Of a stretch of 64,000 bases of DNA, positions 38,401 through 50,472 are shown piece after piece; the stretch's first letter is position 1, and every line of letters begins with the position of its first letter. The translations under genes were made by a program, and so were the position numbers. A model generated the notes under the pieces. The model was not told the DNA's origin. It saw only the letters and a program-made list of their open reading frames with translations, and did not search any database. The stretch is from positions 22,504,072 to 22,568,071 of the forward strand of contig JAKTNV010000001.1 of assembly GCA_022747635.1 (NCBI GenBank), given 5' to 3'. This DNA is from Hetaerina americana (taxonomy: Eukaryota > Arthropoda > Insecta > Odonata > Calopterygidae).

Positions 38401-39759
38401 AAGGACAGTGAAAAGATACATTGTATTCTTCATTTAATAAAGGCAATAGTTATTTGGCAATGGGAATGATACTTTTGAATCTTGGAAAACTATTCAACAT
38501 TAATTCAAATGGGGAAATTTATCACCCATTCTAACCTATTCTAGTCTGAGATCAATTCGCAGTGAATCTTTGGGTGTCTAAATCTATGGTATGAGATGAA
38601 GGTGAGAAACCACATATTTATTGGGAATGAAGTCATCCCCCAACCTAAATGCATGATTTCAGATCCAAAGAGCCTTGATGCAAGCCGACATCTCTGCTGG
38701 TCATCATGATTATAAGACGTCCTTAAACCCCTGCTGTATTTTTTGTCATAGCAGGGTTGCACAGAGAAATTCCTACCAAAAATAATCATCCACTTTGGGT
38801 CATTTTCATTGAATAAAAGTCTAAGTTTTAAATGTTATATTGGTGATGTTAATGGCCTAAAACCAGTGGTATTCATTCACTAGTAGAATCCATCCGACTA
38901 AAGGAGACCTATCTTGATTTAATAGGGAAGGTAATACTTAACTTGTAAGGGATACAAACATAAACATCTGCCCAGAAGGAAAAGAATAAAGGGAAGATTG
39001 GAAGAAGAGAAGTCAATTTCCTTTCCTCCACAAGGCAAGCTCGCTTACATGTCTATAGTTTTGATTTGTTGGAATACAATAAAATCCAATGCTGAAAATT
39101 CTTCCCTCAATGGACAGCATTTTAAACTCAGATTCGCCTGAACCAAGTACACTCACTGCATACAGTACCTGATTTGCTAGTTAAATTTCTTCCAATCGCA
39201 CACTCACTTGCCCTCTTTTTTTGGTTTTTTTGGTAAATTTCTCAGTATTGACCATCATCAATGTCCATAAAAAATTAATCTGTGATACTTATTGAAAGAA
39301 GGGATGTTTGGAGTCAAAATTCAAGGAGTAAAAACTTCTCATCTGAAAATTTATTTTTTTAGACTTATAGAATTATTTTTTTGGGAGACAATCCCACCCA
39401 TGTGGCTATTCTTTCTGTTAAAAGTAATTTGAGAATCCACTAATGAATTCCTGGGCATTTTGTTAACTTCACGAGAGCCCAATTTGCTATCTACTTCATG
39501 GTTTATGTCTTAATGACAACTGTGAAAGGTGCTCAACCTCATTGTACTTCACCCTAGCAAAAACTCAACTAATTAGGATGTTGCCAAACAAATACCTGGG
39601 GTTAGGAGAACATCTCTTGTCCTTTCCTTCAATGTGGCATGCCCATGCTTATTGCCAATATAGATGGTCACATCCATGCCTTAATTGACTTATTACCATT
39701 TAAAACATTTCAAACTCAAAAGCTTTTAATTTCACACATTAGGAATGAGAGAAAAATTA

Positions 39760-39969
39760 TACACAGCGCAAAAAAGCTCTTTATTGAATATACAATTATT
39801 AACCATTATTGTGCAACAGCTTTTACTCCCCAAAAATATAACAAGTAATTAACAGTGCAGGGGAAAGATAACTCTCCATGTGTGCTGGTCCCAATCAAAG
39901 CAGACTACTCATAGCTTGCTCAGGCAGGAAAACACATCATTTCAATTTTTATCTTGGTGTAAGGCTTCC
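39760..39969 (-). other. Gene B 3' untranslated region
   Basis: Runs from the TGA to just past the polyadenylation signal. The cleavage point is not visible, so the lower end is an estimate. Confidence 0.65.
39780..39785 (-). terminator. Gene B polyadenylation signal AATAAA
   Basis: Canonical AATAAA in the context TTCAATAAAGAGC, about 185 bases after the stop codon and the first such hexamer downstream on the minus strand. Confidence 0.75.
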
Positions 39970-40020
39970 TCAACCAAGTAGTGCCAAGAGAGCTGCTTTG
40001 TAGTAGCCAGTCACTTCATC
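39970..40020 (-). CDS. Annexin gene B, last exon (end of repeat 4 and stop)
   Basis: 51-nt exon encoding DEVTGYYKAALLALLG and TGA, too short to stand out as an open frame. The acceptor is CCCATACAG. It enters in phase 0, matching the phase 0 exit of 40902-41083. It is the classic annexin terminus: an acidic-x-x-x-G-x-Y-K-x-A-L-L-x-L segment ending a few residues after the last helix. The Glu-2 here lies 39 residues after the Thr of the GSGT loop in the previous exon, so the repeat 4 calcium site is complete. Confidence 0.95.
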   Translation of the reverse strand, partial: DEVTGYYKAALLALLG

Positions 40021-40628
40021 CTGTATGGGAAATATTAACGAAACCATTGAAACATCTAAAAGACATTAGTTTAGAATGCAATATATCACATTATTATTCA
40101 TCAGAATGTCCCTTAGAAACAACAAGTGAAAAAACCTTGGTACTTCCAGAGAAGAAGAGTACTGGCTTTAGAGGCAGAGGACATATTAAATATTGTATCT
40201 GTTTGTACAAATGATTAATTTATGCATTTATTTTATTAATGTTAAATTAACTGATACGGATTTAATGGACGCTTCAAGGAATTGACAACAGATTTCTCTC
40301 TCTGTATAACAGTCCCTATGCTTGTAATAAAAATGACATAATAATTGATTTTGTATAATATAATATTGTAAATTTTAATGAGAGAAAGGTCATTTTTCAT
40401 AGTACTTCATGCTACTGAGATAAAGGACATTACTTTATTAATGTGTTCGGTAATGAACTGCCTTATTATTGCAATTTGATATTATAATTCCATTTAAATT
40501 CTTGAATCATTTAAACAGTCATATTTAAAGTCGGAGACCAGAAAAAGTTTTCCGTTTTAAAATTATTCAGAGAATTTCAATTGTCAGGTTATTTTTATAC
40601 ATGCATGGTTTTAAGTTTTGGAGTGAGA

Positions 40629-40711
40629 TATAGGGTGCGGCAAAATAATTTCCTTTTTTCAATGCAAGTTTGAATTGAAAAAAAGGAAGTTATGTTGCCG
40701 CACCCTGTATA
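40629..40711. mobile_element. Small MITE-like palindrome flanked by TA
   Basis: TAGGGTGCGGCAAAATAATTTCC on one side is mirrored by GGAAGTTATGTTGCCGCACCCTGTA on the other, around an 11- to 15-base centre. TA dinucleotides flank both ends, as in Tc1/mariner insertions. It lies inside gene B's last intron (40021-40901). Confidence 0.8.
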
Positions 40712-40901
40712 TCCAACAGAGGTTCCTAACCCATTACCTAAGAGTAAATCTTCCTAAAGGTTATTACATACAATCAGAGCTATACTCTGAATGTTTATTG
40801 AATATTATTTCAACTTAATCATATATACTTTGAATGCTGACCTATTCAATTGAAATCAGAGCACTAGACATTATATAAATATTAGAAATCACATTCATTA
40901 C

Positions 40902-41083
40902 CTCAAGGGTACTGACGAGTGTCTTGTCGAAGAGACGCTCGTATTCATTTTTAATATTCCCAAGGTCAGCTTCTGCACGGCTCACGATAATTCGAATGAG
41001 GGTCTTGTCCTCTGTTCCAGATCCATTCATTGCTGCGTTCAGTCTCTTGGCAAAATAGGCAGGCCTACACTGAACACATTCAA
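40902..41083 (-). CDS. Annexin gene B, exon with most of repeat 4
   Basis: 182-nt exon: two bases complete a Val codon, then 60 codons, leaving in phase 0. The acceptor is TTTTTTCCAG and the donor GTAATG. It starts VECVQCRPAYFAKRLNAAM, the linker and first helix of repeat 4, as in insect annexin B10. It continues NGSGTEDKTLIRIIVSRAEA, with the strongly conserved LIRIIVSR block, and NEYERLFDKTLVSTLE. The loop has Asn in place of the usual Lys before GSGT. The exon lies in the CpG-poor domain. Confidence 0.97.
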
Positions 41084-41456
41084 CTGGAAAAAATAAAAGT
41101 AAATTCATAAGTCTCTGGGACATTTTACACACCAGTACAATTATTTTATCCATTAAAATTTGTTCCTTATGACTATGTCTGCGCAACCAGAATTTTAACC
41201 TTGGGAGTCAAAAAAAAAGGATAATTTATTTTCAAATGTTGTTTCAGGTTTGTTGTTGGATGATTGAATACGATTGAACCTTAATTGAATTATCAAGGAA
41301 AAATAAATTTGCATCAATAGGGAGAGTGCTTTAGGTAAAACATCCTTGCTCTGTCCCTGACTGCCTCCCAAAGGGATCTGTTTGAATGATGTTCCAATCA
41401 ACCACATTATTCCAAAGAATTTTCAACATAAGCTTTACTCTCCAATATATACATTA

Positions 41457-41740
41457 TATAAAACCATAAACACAGTAATCAACCCGAAGGTTGGTTTGGT
41501 AGGTGATTGTAGAGTTCACCCAGTACTAAGCCATGTACGGCGTGTGAAAATTCACACATCAGGGTAGGGGGCCAGTTCCTTTCCCTGTGCCGGTTATGGT
41601 TTCTCAGGGAGATCTGGTACCCAAAAAATCACATAGCTTGGGTGGAGTTGCAGGTGCCCAGAGTGCCTAGCCCGTGAATTGAACCCGGGACCCTCCGATC
41701 AGTAGTCCAACGCTCTACCCACTGGACTACTGCGACCTGC
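41457..41740 (-). mobile_element. tRNA-derived SINE, family 1, copy 2
   Basis: Best preserved copy. On the minus strand the head reads GTAGTCCAGTGGGTAGAGCG (A box) and GGGTCCCGGGTTCAATTC (B box, near 41690-41673). The body has TCTCCCTGAGAAACCATAAC and CAATCACC. It shares ATATAAACCATAAACACAGT at its 3' end with 853-1132. Confidence 0.88.
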
Positions 41741-41854
41741 ATACATTATATATAATGATTAAATAAATGATTTGATACAACTTTCATTTTTAAGAAATAG
41801 AGAGAAACTTACTTCTCTTTAAGGATAGGAAAACTAACAAATTTGTGTGAGACG

Positions 41855-42145
41855 TGGTAAGACAGGAGGAGAGAGAATTGTTGGGAGAAATCTAAAGGAG
41901 GCAAGAAAGATAGATTCGAGGCGTTGCAATTAGGAAATGGATGTTGAAGACTGTATTATATAGAGGGGATAACTAGGAAGGGACAGCAATAGGATAGGGA
42001 GATGTTGTATGGAATTAAGAGGAAGGAAGTATGCTGAAATGAATTAGTTTACTGTACTTTCAGGTGTCAGATTTACCTCACCTCAGATATGCAGAGATAT
42101 TCATGCTCCATCCAAAACTTACCTTAATGATAAACTACAAATGAT
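41855..42145 (+). pseudogene. LINE 3' relic, AAT-tailed family, copy 2
   Basis: TTGTTGGGAGAAATCTAAAG, GGCAAGAAAGAT and ATGTTGAAGACTGT align with 12835-13160 and 47945-48275. It ends with CCATCCAAAACTTACCTTAA and AATGATAATAATC. Confidence 0.6.
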
Positions 42146-42481
42146 AATAATCACTTACAGATATCTCTGACTTATGGTTAGGATTTATTTCCCTGACAAG
42201 GGTGTATGTAATTTTACAAGGTTTTCCTCACTCATATACAGGCACTCCATCTTAACGACTTTGACAGCCATGAATTCCAAGCTGTTTTTGCATTCCTAAG
42301 AGACATGCCTAGAGTTTTTTTTTGTAATCAAAGTCACTCCATATTGTAGAATAAGAAATTTGTAGTAAATAAATGTGGTTCACTTTGAATATTTGTCTTA
42401 ATTTTGAGTCAATTGTTGTTCAGGTTTAACTTTGTGCATATGAAAAAGTTTTTGTGAAATTGATTAAACCATTTAAGAAAT

Positions 42482-42833
42482 GCAGCCATTTCAATGTGTA
42501 AAAATTATTTTCCATGACCGGGATTCAAACCCAGATCCCTTGATATCTGGCCGAGTGCTTCAGTTAATTAAACTTCCTGGATATCACTTTTCACTGTTAA
42601 CTTCTAGAGGTTTTTCAAAGGAACAAGATGTCAAGATGAAATACCATACATAAAATGTCACAAGTAACTGAACTTGTGCGTGTTGCTCCACAGGCTATGA
42701 GGTTACAGCCAATGTTTGAACAAAAAGTTATTTTCTTTCCGATAATTTCAAAAAAACGTGGGAGGTAGTGTGATAGTTAATTAAATGGAGTCATCTGTAA
42801 ATCTGCATTAAAATGCATCGAATTGAAAGTGTT
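42482..42833 (-). mobile_element. tRNA-derived SINE, family 2, copy 1
   Basis: On the minus strand a tRNA-like head (GATATCCAGGAAGTTTAATT..GAAGCACTCGGCC) leads to the B box GGGTTTGAATCCCGG at 42535-42521. The body shares blocks with 56876-57231, including ATACCATACATAAAATGTCA and ATGGAGTCATCTGTAAAT. A second, more decayed head follows near 42845-42880. Confidence 0.6.
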
Positions 42834-42884
42834 AAAATCATTCTCCTTGACTGGGATTTGTACCCACATCCCTTAATTTTGGAG

Positions 42885-43075
42885 TCAAGGGAGAGAACAT
42901 TATGTAGATGAGATAAGAGGAGGAAAAGGACAGGCAGGATAATGGATGAGAATGATGAGAGGTAGAATGTTTGTGGAATTGAAGATCAATGGATTTTAGC
43001 GTCTGATGCCAGATTTGTGTCCATCCAAATCCAATCTTTCAGAGCAGATATATACCAAATGAAAAACAAAATGCT
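42885..43075 (+). pseudogene. LINE 3' relic, AAT-tailed family, fragment
   Basis: Shares GATTTGTGTCCATCCAAA with the tails at 42100 and 48210, and a purine-rich decayed coding segment before it. Confidence 0.45.
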
Positions 43076-43468
43076 CTCTGGAAGAAGTAGATATAATAAG
43101 TGAATTATTCCTAAAGTGAACATTCCTCAACAAATGATATTTACGTACAAGTAACGATGAAACACAATTACATTGATAAAAAAATGTTATATGCAATCTG
43201 TGGTTGTGGTGTAATAGGAAGAAAACTCCAATACAAGAGATATTTGGGTCAGTTAGGTGACCATCCATTGGAGTGGGTGCAATTGAATATGAGGTTCTTT
43301 GCTACATGGAAATGTCAAACCATAAATTAATGGATTGTGATAAAGTCAGACTATATGATGATGTTGACTGGCAGATTTTTTCATCGATAAAACCACAAGC
43401 ATATAACTCAATTTTTTTCATTGTTATTTAAGCAGTAAGTATTTTACAACATGTATGCATAAACTTAC

Positions 43469-43642
43469 CAATAGCTAATAAGGCATCCTTCAAGGAACCA
43501 GAAATTTCGTCTTCTATTGATTGCTCAATGGTTTTCCCAGCAATTTCTGCATATTCCTTAAAGAGAAGTCTCAACTGTCTAGGATTTTGATGACCCAAGA
43601 TTGAATTGAACACTGATTCATCAGTTCCCATCATACCTTCAC
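43469..43642 (-). CDS. Annexin gene B, repeat 3 exon
   Basis: 174-nt exon. Two bases complete a Gly codon, 57 codons follow, and one base is left for the Val of the next exon. The acceptor is TTTTTTCCAG and the donor GTAAGT. It reads GEGMMGTDESVFNSILGHQN, then RLLFKEYAEIAGKTIEQSIE and DEISGSLKDALLAI. The calcium loop is M-M-G-T: the residue before GT that is often Trp or Lys-Trp in other annexins is Met. The acidic ligand 39 residues after the Thr (Glu of DEISG) is present. The wording QLRLLFKEY and TIEQ..E matches insect annexin B10 as I remember it. Confidence 0.97.
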
Positions 43643-43786
43643 CTGGAAAAAAAGAGACAAAAGATTTGGTAAAGTAAATTGACAAAAGTTGATTCCACGA
43701 AAAGATATTGAAGCAATTTTTTCTTATGGCTTACAATTATTTAATGTTTTTTATCAATGACATTAAATTTTTGAGTAAAAAAGTGG

Positions 43787-43788
<2 letters not shown>

Positions 43789-43850
<62 letters not shown>
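43789..43850. repeat. (TA)n microsatellite
   Basis: Pure TA run followed by ACACACA, about 70 bases outside the left arm of the inverted pair at 43917. Confidence 0.97.
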
Positions 43851-43859
<9 letters not shown>

Positions 43860-43916
43860 TTCAAACACAAAATCCCGCCAAACGGCGAACAAATACTCAT
43901 TTATATAGAAACAGAT

Positions 43917-44760
<844 letters not shown>

Positions 44761-44766
44761 CGCAAC

Positions 44767-45972
44767 TCCTTTTCTTTCAACAATAACCATTACCTCCAAA
44801 TAAAGGGCTGTGCCATGGGTAGCAGATTCAGCCCTTCATATGCAAACCTCCACCTCGGTGTCCTGGAAGAGAATTTCCTTTCCAACTATCCTCTGTAACC
44901 TCTCCTGTGGCTCCGATACATTGACGACATCTTTCTACTATGGCCACACGGCATAGATTCCCTCAATTCCTTCATCTCCAAACTCAATGATTCCTCATCT
45001 TTGTCTTTCACCTCGACCATTTCATCCTCTCAGATTACCTTCCTCGATGTTAATATTTCCCTCAGCAACAACAAATTCCTTACCTCTGTTCACACCAAAC
45101 CTACTAATAAGCAGCAATACCTTCATTACAGCAGTTGTCACCCCTCCCATACCAAGCGCTCCCTCCCTTACTCTCTTTCTATCCGCGGTCACCGCATTTG
45201 CAACCATCCCGAATCCCTTAACAAATACCTTAACAACCTTCACCACTCCCTCCTCCAACGTGGATACCCTGATTCTCTCCTCCATAAAAAAATACTTAAA
45301 CATTCCTACACCCCCAAGCCTGCGTCAACCACAGACTCCCAGCCTCTCTCAATCTGTACTACCTACTTCCCAGGCATTCAGTCTCTCAAAGTCATCCTCA
45401 AAGACCTATTCCCCATCCTCAAAAATCACAACACTTCCTCCAACCTTCTCCCCAATTGCCCCTCTGTCACCTTCAAACGTCCCGCCAACCTAGCAGATAT
45501 CCTCAAATCCACCAGGCCACTCTCAAAATCCCCTCACACACCCAGAGCCATACCCACTCCATGTCATCGAGCAAGATGCAAAACCTGCCCTCTTTTCACC
45601 ACTCCACCCCACTCCATCCCACCATTCAACTCTCTCCCGCCCTTCCCCTATTCCTCTTGCACTTCCAAGAATGTTGTTTATCTTCTTACCTGTAAACTCT
45701 GCCCGTCCTTTTACATAGGCCAATGTTCCACACCACTTAACATTAGGATTAATAACCACCGCGCCTCGTGCAATCCCTCCTCCCCATCCGCGGGTCTCCC
45801 CATCCCTAAACATGCTTCCCATCATAATACCCCCTTCAACCAGTGTTACAATGTTTCCGTCCTAGCGTCCCTTCCCACATCCGATAACCCTATAGAATTA
45901 AAAACCCTTGAATTGGCTTTCATTTACATCTGTATGGCCTATCAGCATCCGGGCCTCAATGTCGTTCACTGA
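44767..45972 (+). pseudogene. Penelope-like RT / GIY-YIG endonuclease, 5'-truncated, one nonsense codon
   Basis: One frame runs from the TA tract to the TGA at 45970. A single in-frame TAA at 44896-44898 breaks it. In order: [20 protein letters not shown] (RT motif before the palm), WLRYIDDIFLLW (YxDD catalytic box, just after the TAA), FLDVNISLSNN, and KPTNKQQYLHYSSCHP, the thumb/linker typical of Penelope-like elements. Next come a Cys-rich CHRARCKTC and VVYLLTCKLC then FYIGQCSTPLNIRINNHR, the GIY-YIG nuclease with its Arg. IELKTLELAFI carries the likely catalytic Glu, and the protein ends QHPGLNVVH. Apart from the missing N-terminus and one stop, the frame is clean, implying recent insertion. 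Confidence 0.93.
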
Positions 45973-46127
45973 TGGGAGTGGCCTAAAACTGTTACTTCCA
46001 CCCCTTCCCTCTCCCTTTCCTCTCCCCAACCATTCCTTTCACCCCTCCTTCGCCTCCCATTCTCCCCTTCCCCTGGCCCCCTTCCCTTTCTCTCGCACCC
46101 CTCACCTCAACAATTCCAGCAGTCATT

Positions 46128-46200
46128 ACTTCTACATCTTCAGAGGAAGACGGATTGTTTCCGTCGAAATATCAAGAAAATACGTGTGAGTGTTCTCTTT
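46128..46200 (+). other. Degenerate hammerhead-like block in PLE tail
   Basis: GAAGACGG is followed by loop ATTGTTT and CCGTC GAAA (helix II at 46149-46153 with 46161-46165, then GAAA 46166-46169). The core before it reads CAGAGGA instead of CTGANGA, so the ribozyme is probably inactive. In the copy at position 1, one helix II base is changed (T25). Confidence 0.55.
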
Positions 46201-46268
46201 TTTTGTGTTTCTATATTATGTGTTACTGTGTATTGTACTATTCGGCACTTCCGTGTTACGTCTATGAA

Positions 46269-46369
<101 letters not shown>

Positions 46370-47944
46370 CTAAATATATTGGCAAATAAATAGGAATTTT
46401 CAAAGTGCTCTATCAGTTATTAGTTAACGGGTAATAAGTTCATAAAATGGAATGAGCAATCCATACACATTTATAAGCAAGATAACTGAAAATATTTCAA
46501 TACATAATGATTAATATTTAAAAAAAATGAGGCAGGAGTTGGTTTTGCATTACAGCAATAAAAAATAAGGAAAATGTTAGCGTAAAAATATTTGAACAAA
46601 GAATAACACAATACCGAAATATAGATGTAGTAAAAATTTTTAATTTGAGTGGGTGGATATTGTTTGTTAAAGTAGGCTCCCCATTAAGTACAAAGTTGTT
46701 TTTTTTGAAGCAATAATTTTAAATATATATGAACCCCTCAGTGTTTAACCATAACTTTTTGTGTTGGAAACATAAATTGAATTTTCATCATTATTTGACA
46801 ATTGTATAACAACACCACATTGGAATCATAATTTATCAATTGAATCAATCTCTGTGCAAATGCACTCCATAAAGGAGGGAGGTAGATTGTCCATGCAGGA
46901 AGACATTAGTATCAAATTTCACTTACATTCATTACTGCATGATATCTTTTTATGCAAATGAAATATCTCATCCTTATTTTTAACTTAATAACCATACAAT
47001 CATCACGAATGCAAAGCAGCTGTGATGGCTCTCCCAACAATAAAAACAAATGAAATTGACCAAAATAAAACAAAAAAAGAGTGGTCGCAAGTGAACAATA
47101 TTCTAAATTTCCCTCAAAAATTAGGGGGAGAGGGGCCAATATTTAATTCTTCCATGTTTAAACTCAGCTACCTCACTACCCTTCCCATTTTATTGTTTCC
47201 TTCTGACAAAGCAGGAAGAAATTTCGCCAAGACTGGACTATGCCTTGCGTATATTCAAGTTTTTTAAACTGTATTTTCATTCGCATCCGTCAGTTGATAC
47301 AAAATATTTTTTGCTAAACTCTCTTAAGTGTGGATCTTTAGCATAGGATGCACTTGCATCAAGAGAAATTTCAATTTTTCATCCCCACACATACTTGACT
47401 GAGGTGTTTTTCGTTTGTGAGTAAGAGAGAGAGAAAGTAAAACAGACTACGACAACTTTCCATGGTTGGCATCTTTTGGAAGGTTTAATGTATTTGTCGG
47501 CAAAGCTCTAATAAATACATGAACTTGAGAGATCTAGATAATATGGAGTATAACAATATGAGATATCCTGATGCCTAGCATGGCACCTTTGGTATATATC
47601 TGGATTTGAATTACTTCCCACTATTGAACTTTCTCTGTCTCTTGTTGTCATATGATCCTCCTCCGGCCTCTCGTCTACAGAAAGCATGTATTGCCATGGA
47701 ACTGGAAAATGAAGTAATTCATTTAATCTCTGAATCTTGTTTTTTTTTGGGGTTAACCACCCTCATGCTACATCTCAAGGAAACCTAGTGCAGTGATTTC
47801 TAAAGAAGCAGTTATGCCATATCAGTATTGAGTAGCATAATGTATGCATTTCCTTGAAATTATAAGTTGAAAATGTAGTGTATACCTATAGAGATAGAAT
47901 TAATTTAGTTTTTTAAATCATTTTCTCAAATAAAAAAAAAGGCA

Positions 47945-48275
47945 CAAGGCATAGTAAGAGGGGATTGCTGGGAAAAATCCTAAGGAGGCAAAAAACAATG
48001 AATGCAAAGCACATTGACTGGCAGTGAGATGTTAAAGACTGTGATAGAAGGGAGAATGTTGGGCAAATGAGGAAGGGGCAGGAATAGGATAGGGATGTTG
48101 GACGGAATGAAGAAAGGAAGGAAGTATTCAGATATTAAGAGGGGCCTAATGTAATGTCAAATGTCAAATAGTGTTTTGGACGAGGCTATGAAATGTACGG
48201 GGATTAGCATTGTGTCCATCCAAAGCCTACCTTTACTGTAAGGTAGACTACCAAATAAATAATAATAATAAAAAT
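47945..48275 (+). pseudogene. LINE 3' relic, AAT-tailed family, copy 3
   Basis: GGGGATTGCTGGGAAAAATC, GATGTTAAAGACTGTGAT and GGAATAGGATAGGGATGTTGG lead to TGTGTCCATCCAAAGCCTAC and an (AAT)n tail at about 48255-48272. The decayed reading resembles non-LTR ORF2 C-termini. Confidence 0.65.
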
Positions 48276-49079
48276 CATTTACTTGCATATATTATCTTTG
48301 GTTCATGAAATACTCTTATATCTATTAATTGAGAGGATCATTGTATGTCTGGCCCTTTCTGAAACACTGGCACGTTTCAAATCTTCCCTTGAATTATGTG
48401 TTTAAATTTTGAATGAACTAGTTCTGACCAATGGGATTCATACCTTTATCATTTAAAATTCCAAACATTCAGGTATTAATTACTCTTCCTTTGTTTAATG
48501 AAGTGCTAAGGGTGATAAGAATAGTAAAAAAACTAGGAGAGAGGTTTGGTCAACCACCACTTAAGTCTAGAACTATTTAAAAAGTTTCTCTTAATATTAG
48601 AACATGTTATCTACGATGCACTGCTTACATTATTAAACTAGCCCAGAGATATTCATTTGGATGATAAAAATTCCCTTACAGCAGACACCACAACCCATGG
48701 GGCTACCATAATTAGTGACTGCCTGTATCCAGCCTTGGTATCTAAGCTTATAGTTATGATAACTTAATGAATTCCTTGATAAACCCAAAATCTGGGTGCA
48801 TTCAGCTGGAGAATATTTTAATTGAATCTTCAACTTTCAAAAAGCATCCTTGAAACATCAATTATTGACATTGTACACCAATCTATAGTTTTGGGCACCC
48901 TGTTATGACTAACACTAGCTGCTAGAGTAGTAGAATTGAGTTGAGGGACTTTCTATGTCAAGATGCATTGGGTTTACTGCATTACTAGATGTTGTGAATA
49001 AACAGTAACCATTTGCAGCAGGATAAGACAAGTATTAGGCCAAGGAAAGAGTATTCCATATTTCAGGATGGCACTCTGA

Positions 49080-49397
49080 GAAAAATGCAGAAAAATCTAC
49101 AGTGAATCAGACATCAACAAGAGCCAAATTGAAGCAAATGACCTAGTCGGAAGGGAAAAAAAGATTTACAACTATCATCTACACCAAAAAAAGATAAAAT
49201 TCAGACCCATAGATGAGAATCTCAGGGTAGAACAGGACCTTTCCATTGAAATACAAAAGACCTTCAATGAATTAGCCAACAACAGGGCATCTAGGGGACC
49301 ATGGATTGAAACCACACAAAGAGACAGTCAGGCTAGTAAAATGCAAGTACACCTTAAGCATTGGTGGGGCAAAAAAGAGGGAATGAATGTATTCTGA
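49080..49397 (+). CDS. Unrecognised open frame of 105 codons, no ATG at its start
   Basis: Open from just after a TGA at 49077 to a TGA at 49395-49397. Contains ESDINKSQIEANDLVGREKK and WWGKKEGMNVF. It is rich in Lys, Asn and Gln, as expected for AT-rich DNA. I recognise no domain. No splice sites of note flank it. It could be a piece of an old mobile element or chance. Confidence 0.2.
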   Translation, partial: EKCRKIYSESDINKSQIEANDLVGREKKIYNYHLHQKKIKFRPIDENLRVEQDLSIEIQKTFNELANNRASRGPWIETTQRDSQASKMQVHLKHWWGKKEGMNVF

Positions 49398-50472
49398 CAA
49401 GAAATATAGCAGTAATATATTAACATTGTCCTACGTTCAATACCTACCTGATATAACAATGTAATGAATAAATAGATTGGATTTTTTGGACAATTGTACA
49501 CTTAGAATTATATGAATATGAACATGGACAACAAATGTATATTGCAACAATAATGCAAATAATTATCGAACAAGGTTATTATGAGCACTTGTCAGATAAT
49601 TGTTGCAAAACAATCATTATGTAAATAGTTATGCAACATACCTATCACAATAACCTAGGAACATAATTATTTAAATCATTGTGTAACATTGTATCATTAT
49701 TACAAATCATTTTACAACATGTAATGGCTGTGTGCATTGTAGTTTATATGCAGCGATAACTGTGTACAACAATTTTATTGAGGTATACCCCAAACAGAGG
49801 AAGATAATGAAGTATACTAAGCCGTATTGGACCCCCTGCTCTAGTTAACACTAGTCACTACTGGAGTGGATGCTCTGGGATAAGGAAACTCTGGTGTCAG
49901 ACTCTATTGGGATTCCCATTTGAATTGTTTTCAACAAACTCATCTATACCAACCTTGACCATATGTTGAGGCATTTGAGGAGATAAATATTGAACATACT
50001 AATTATTGATAATCAAATCTACACATGATCCTAGACTGTGAGTTGATTTATTCATGTAGAGCATTCATGTGCAAGTCTTTCCTTTTTTGAGATGGTGGAT
50101 ATAAATCTTTTCAATGACCTCCAAGATGTAGCTTTTAAATAAGTGGATGGATGACTTCTTTTGATTTTCAGATCAAATTCCATATAATATTTTGTGAAGA
50201 GAGAGAGAAAGAAATTCAATGAATTCTGTGAGAGTTGAGAGGTGAGAGTTTGCTGACACTCAATGAATTCAAAATTGAAAGTAATGACATAAAACTGAAG
50301 AGGATACACATTAGTCATTATTTTTCTTGCCACAGATGCTGATTGGTTGATTGATATTTTTTCAAATTTGCCTTCCACTCAGGTACAAAAGTTTATGATT
50401 GGAATTTCATTTTTCCTCTGTACAAGAATAATTACGTACAAAACTTTTCACATAAGTTTTTCAATTGCTTAC

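Larger units (their letters stand above)
34246..39759. other. Intergenic interval between gene B 3' end and gene A promoter
   Basis: About 5.5 kb. It holds a family 1 SINE (35445-35705), a mariner relic (36795-37440) and a Penelope-type end fragment (38120-38400). I see nothing coding in 34300-35440, 35710-36790, 37450-38110 or 38410-39750. From about 34750 rightward the DNA becomes strikingly CpG-poor. Confidence 0.8.
41084..43468 (-). other. Gene B intron with SINE and LINE ends
   Basis: About 2.4 kb, holding a family 1 SINE (41457-41740), two LINE 3' relics (41855-42145, 42885-43075) and a family 2 SINE (42482-42833). I see nothing in 41090-41450 or 43080-43460. Confidence 0.8.

Noticed and set aside
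44987..45493. 168-codon frame overlapping the Penelope reading
   Set aside because: Shadow frame; the RT and endonuclease motifs are all in the other frame.
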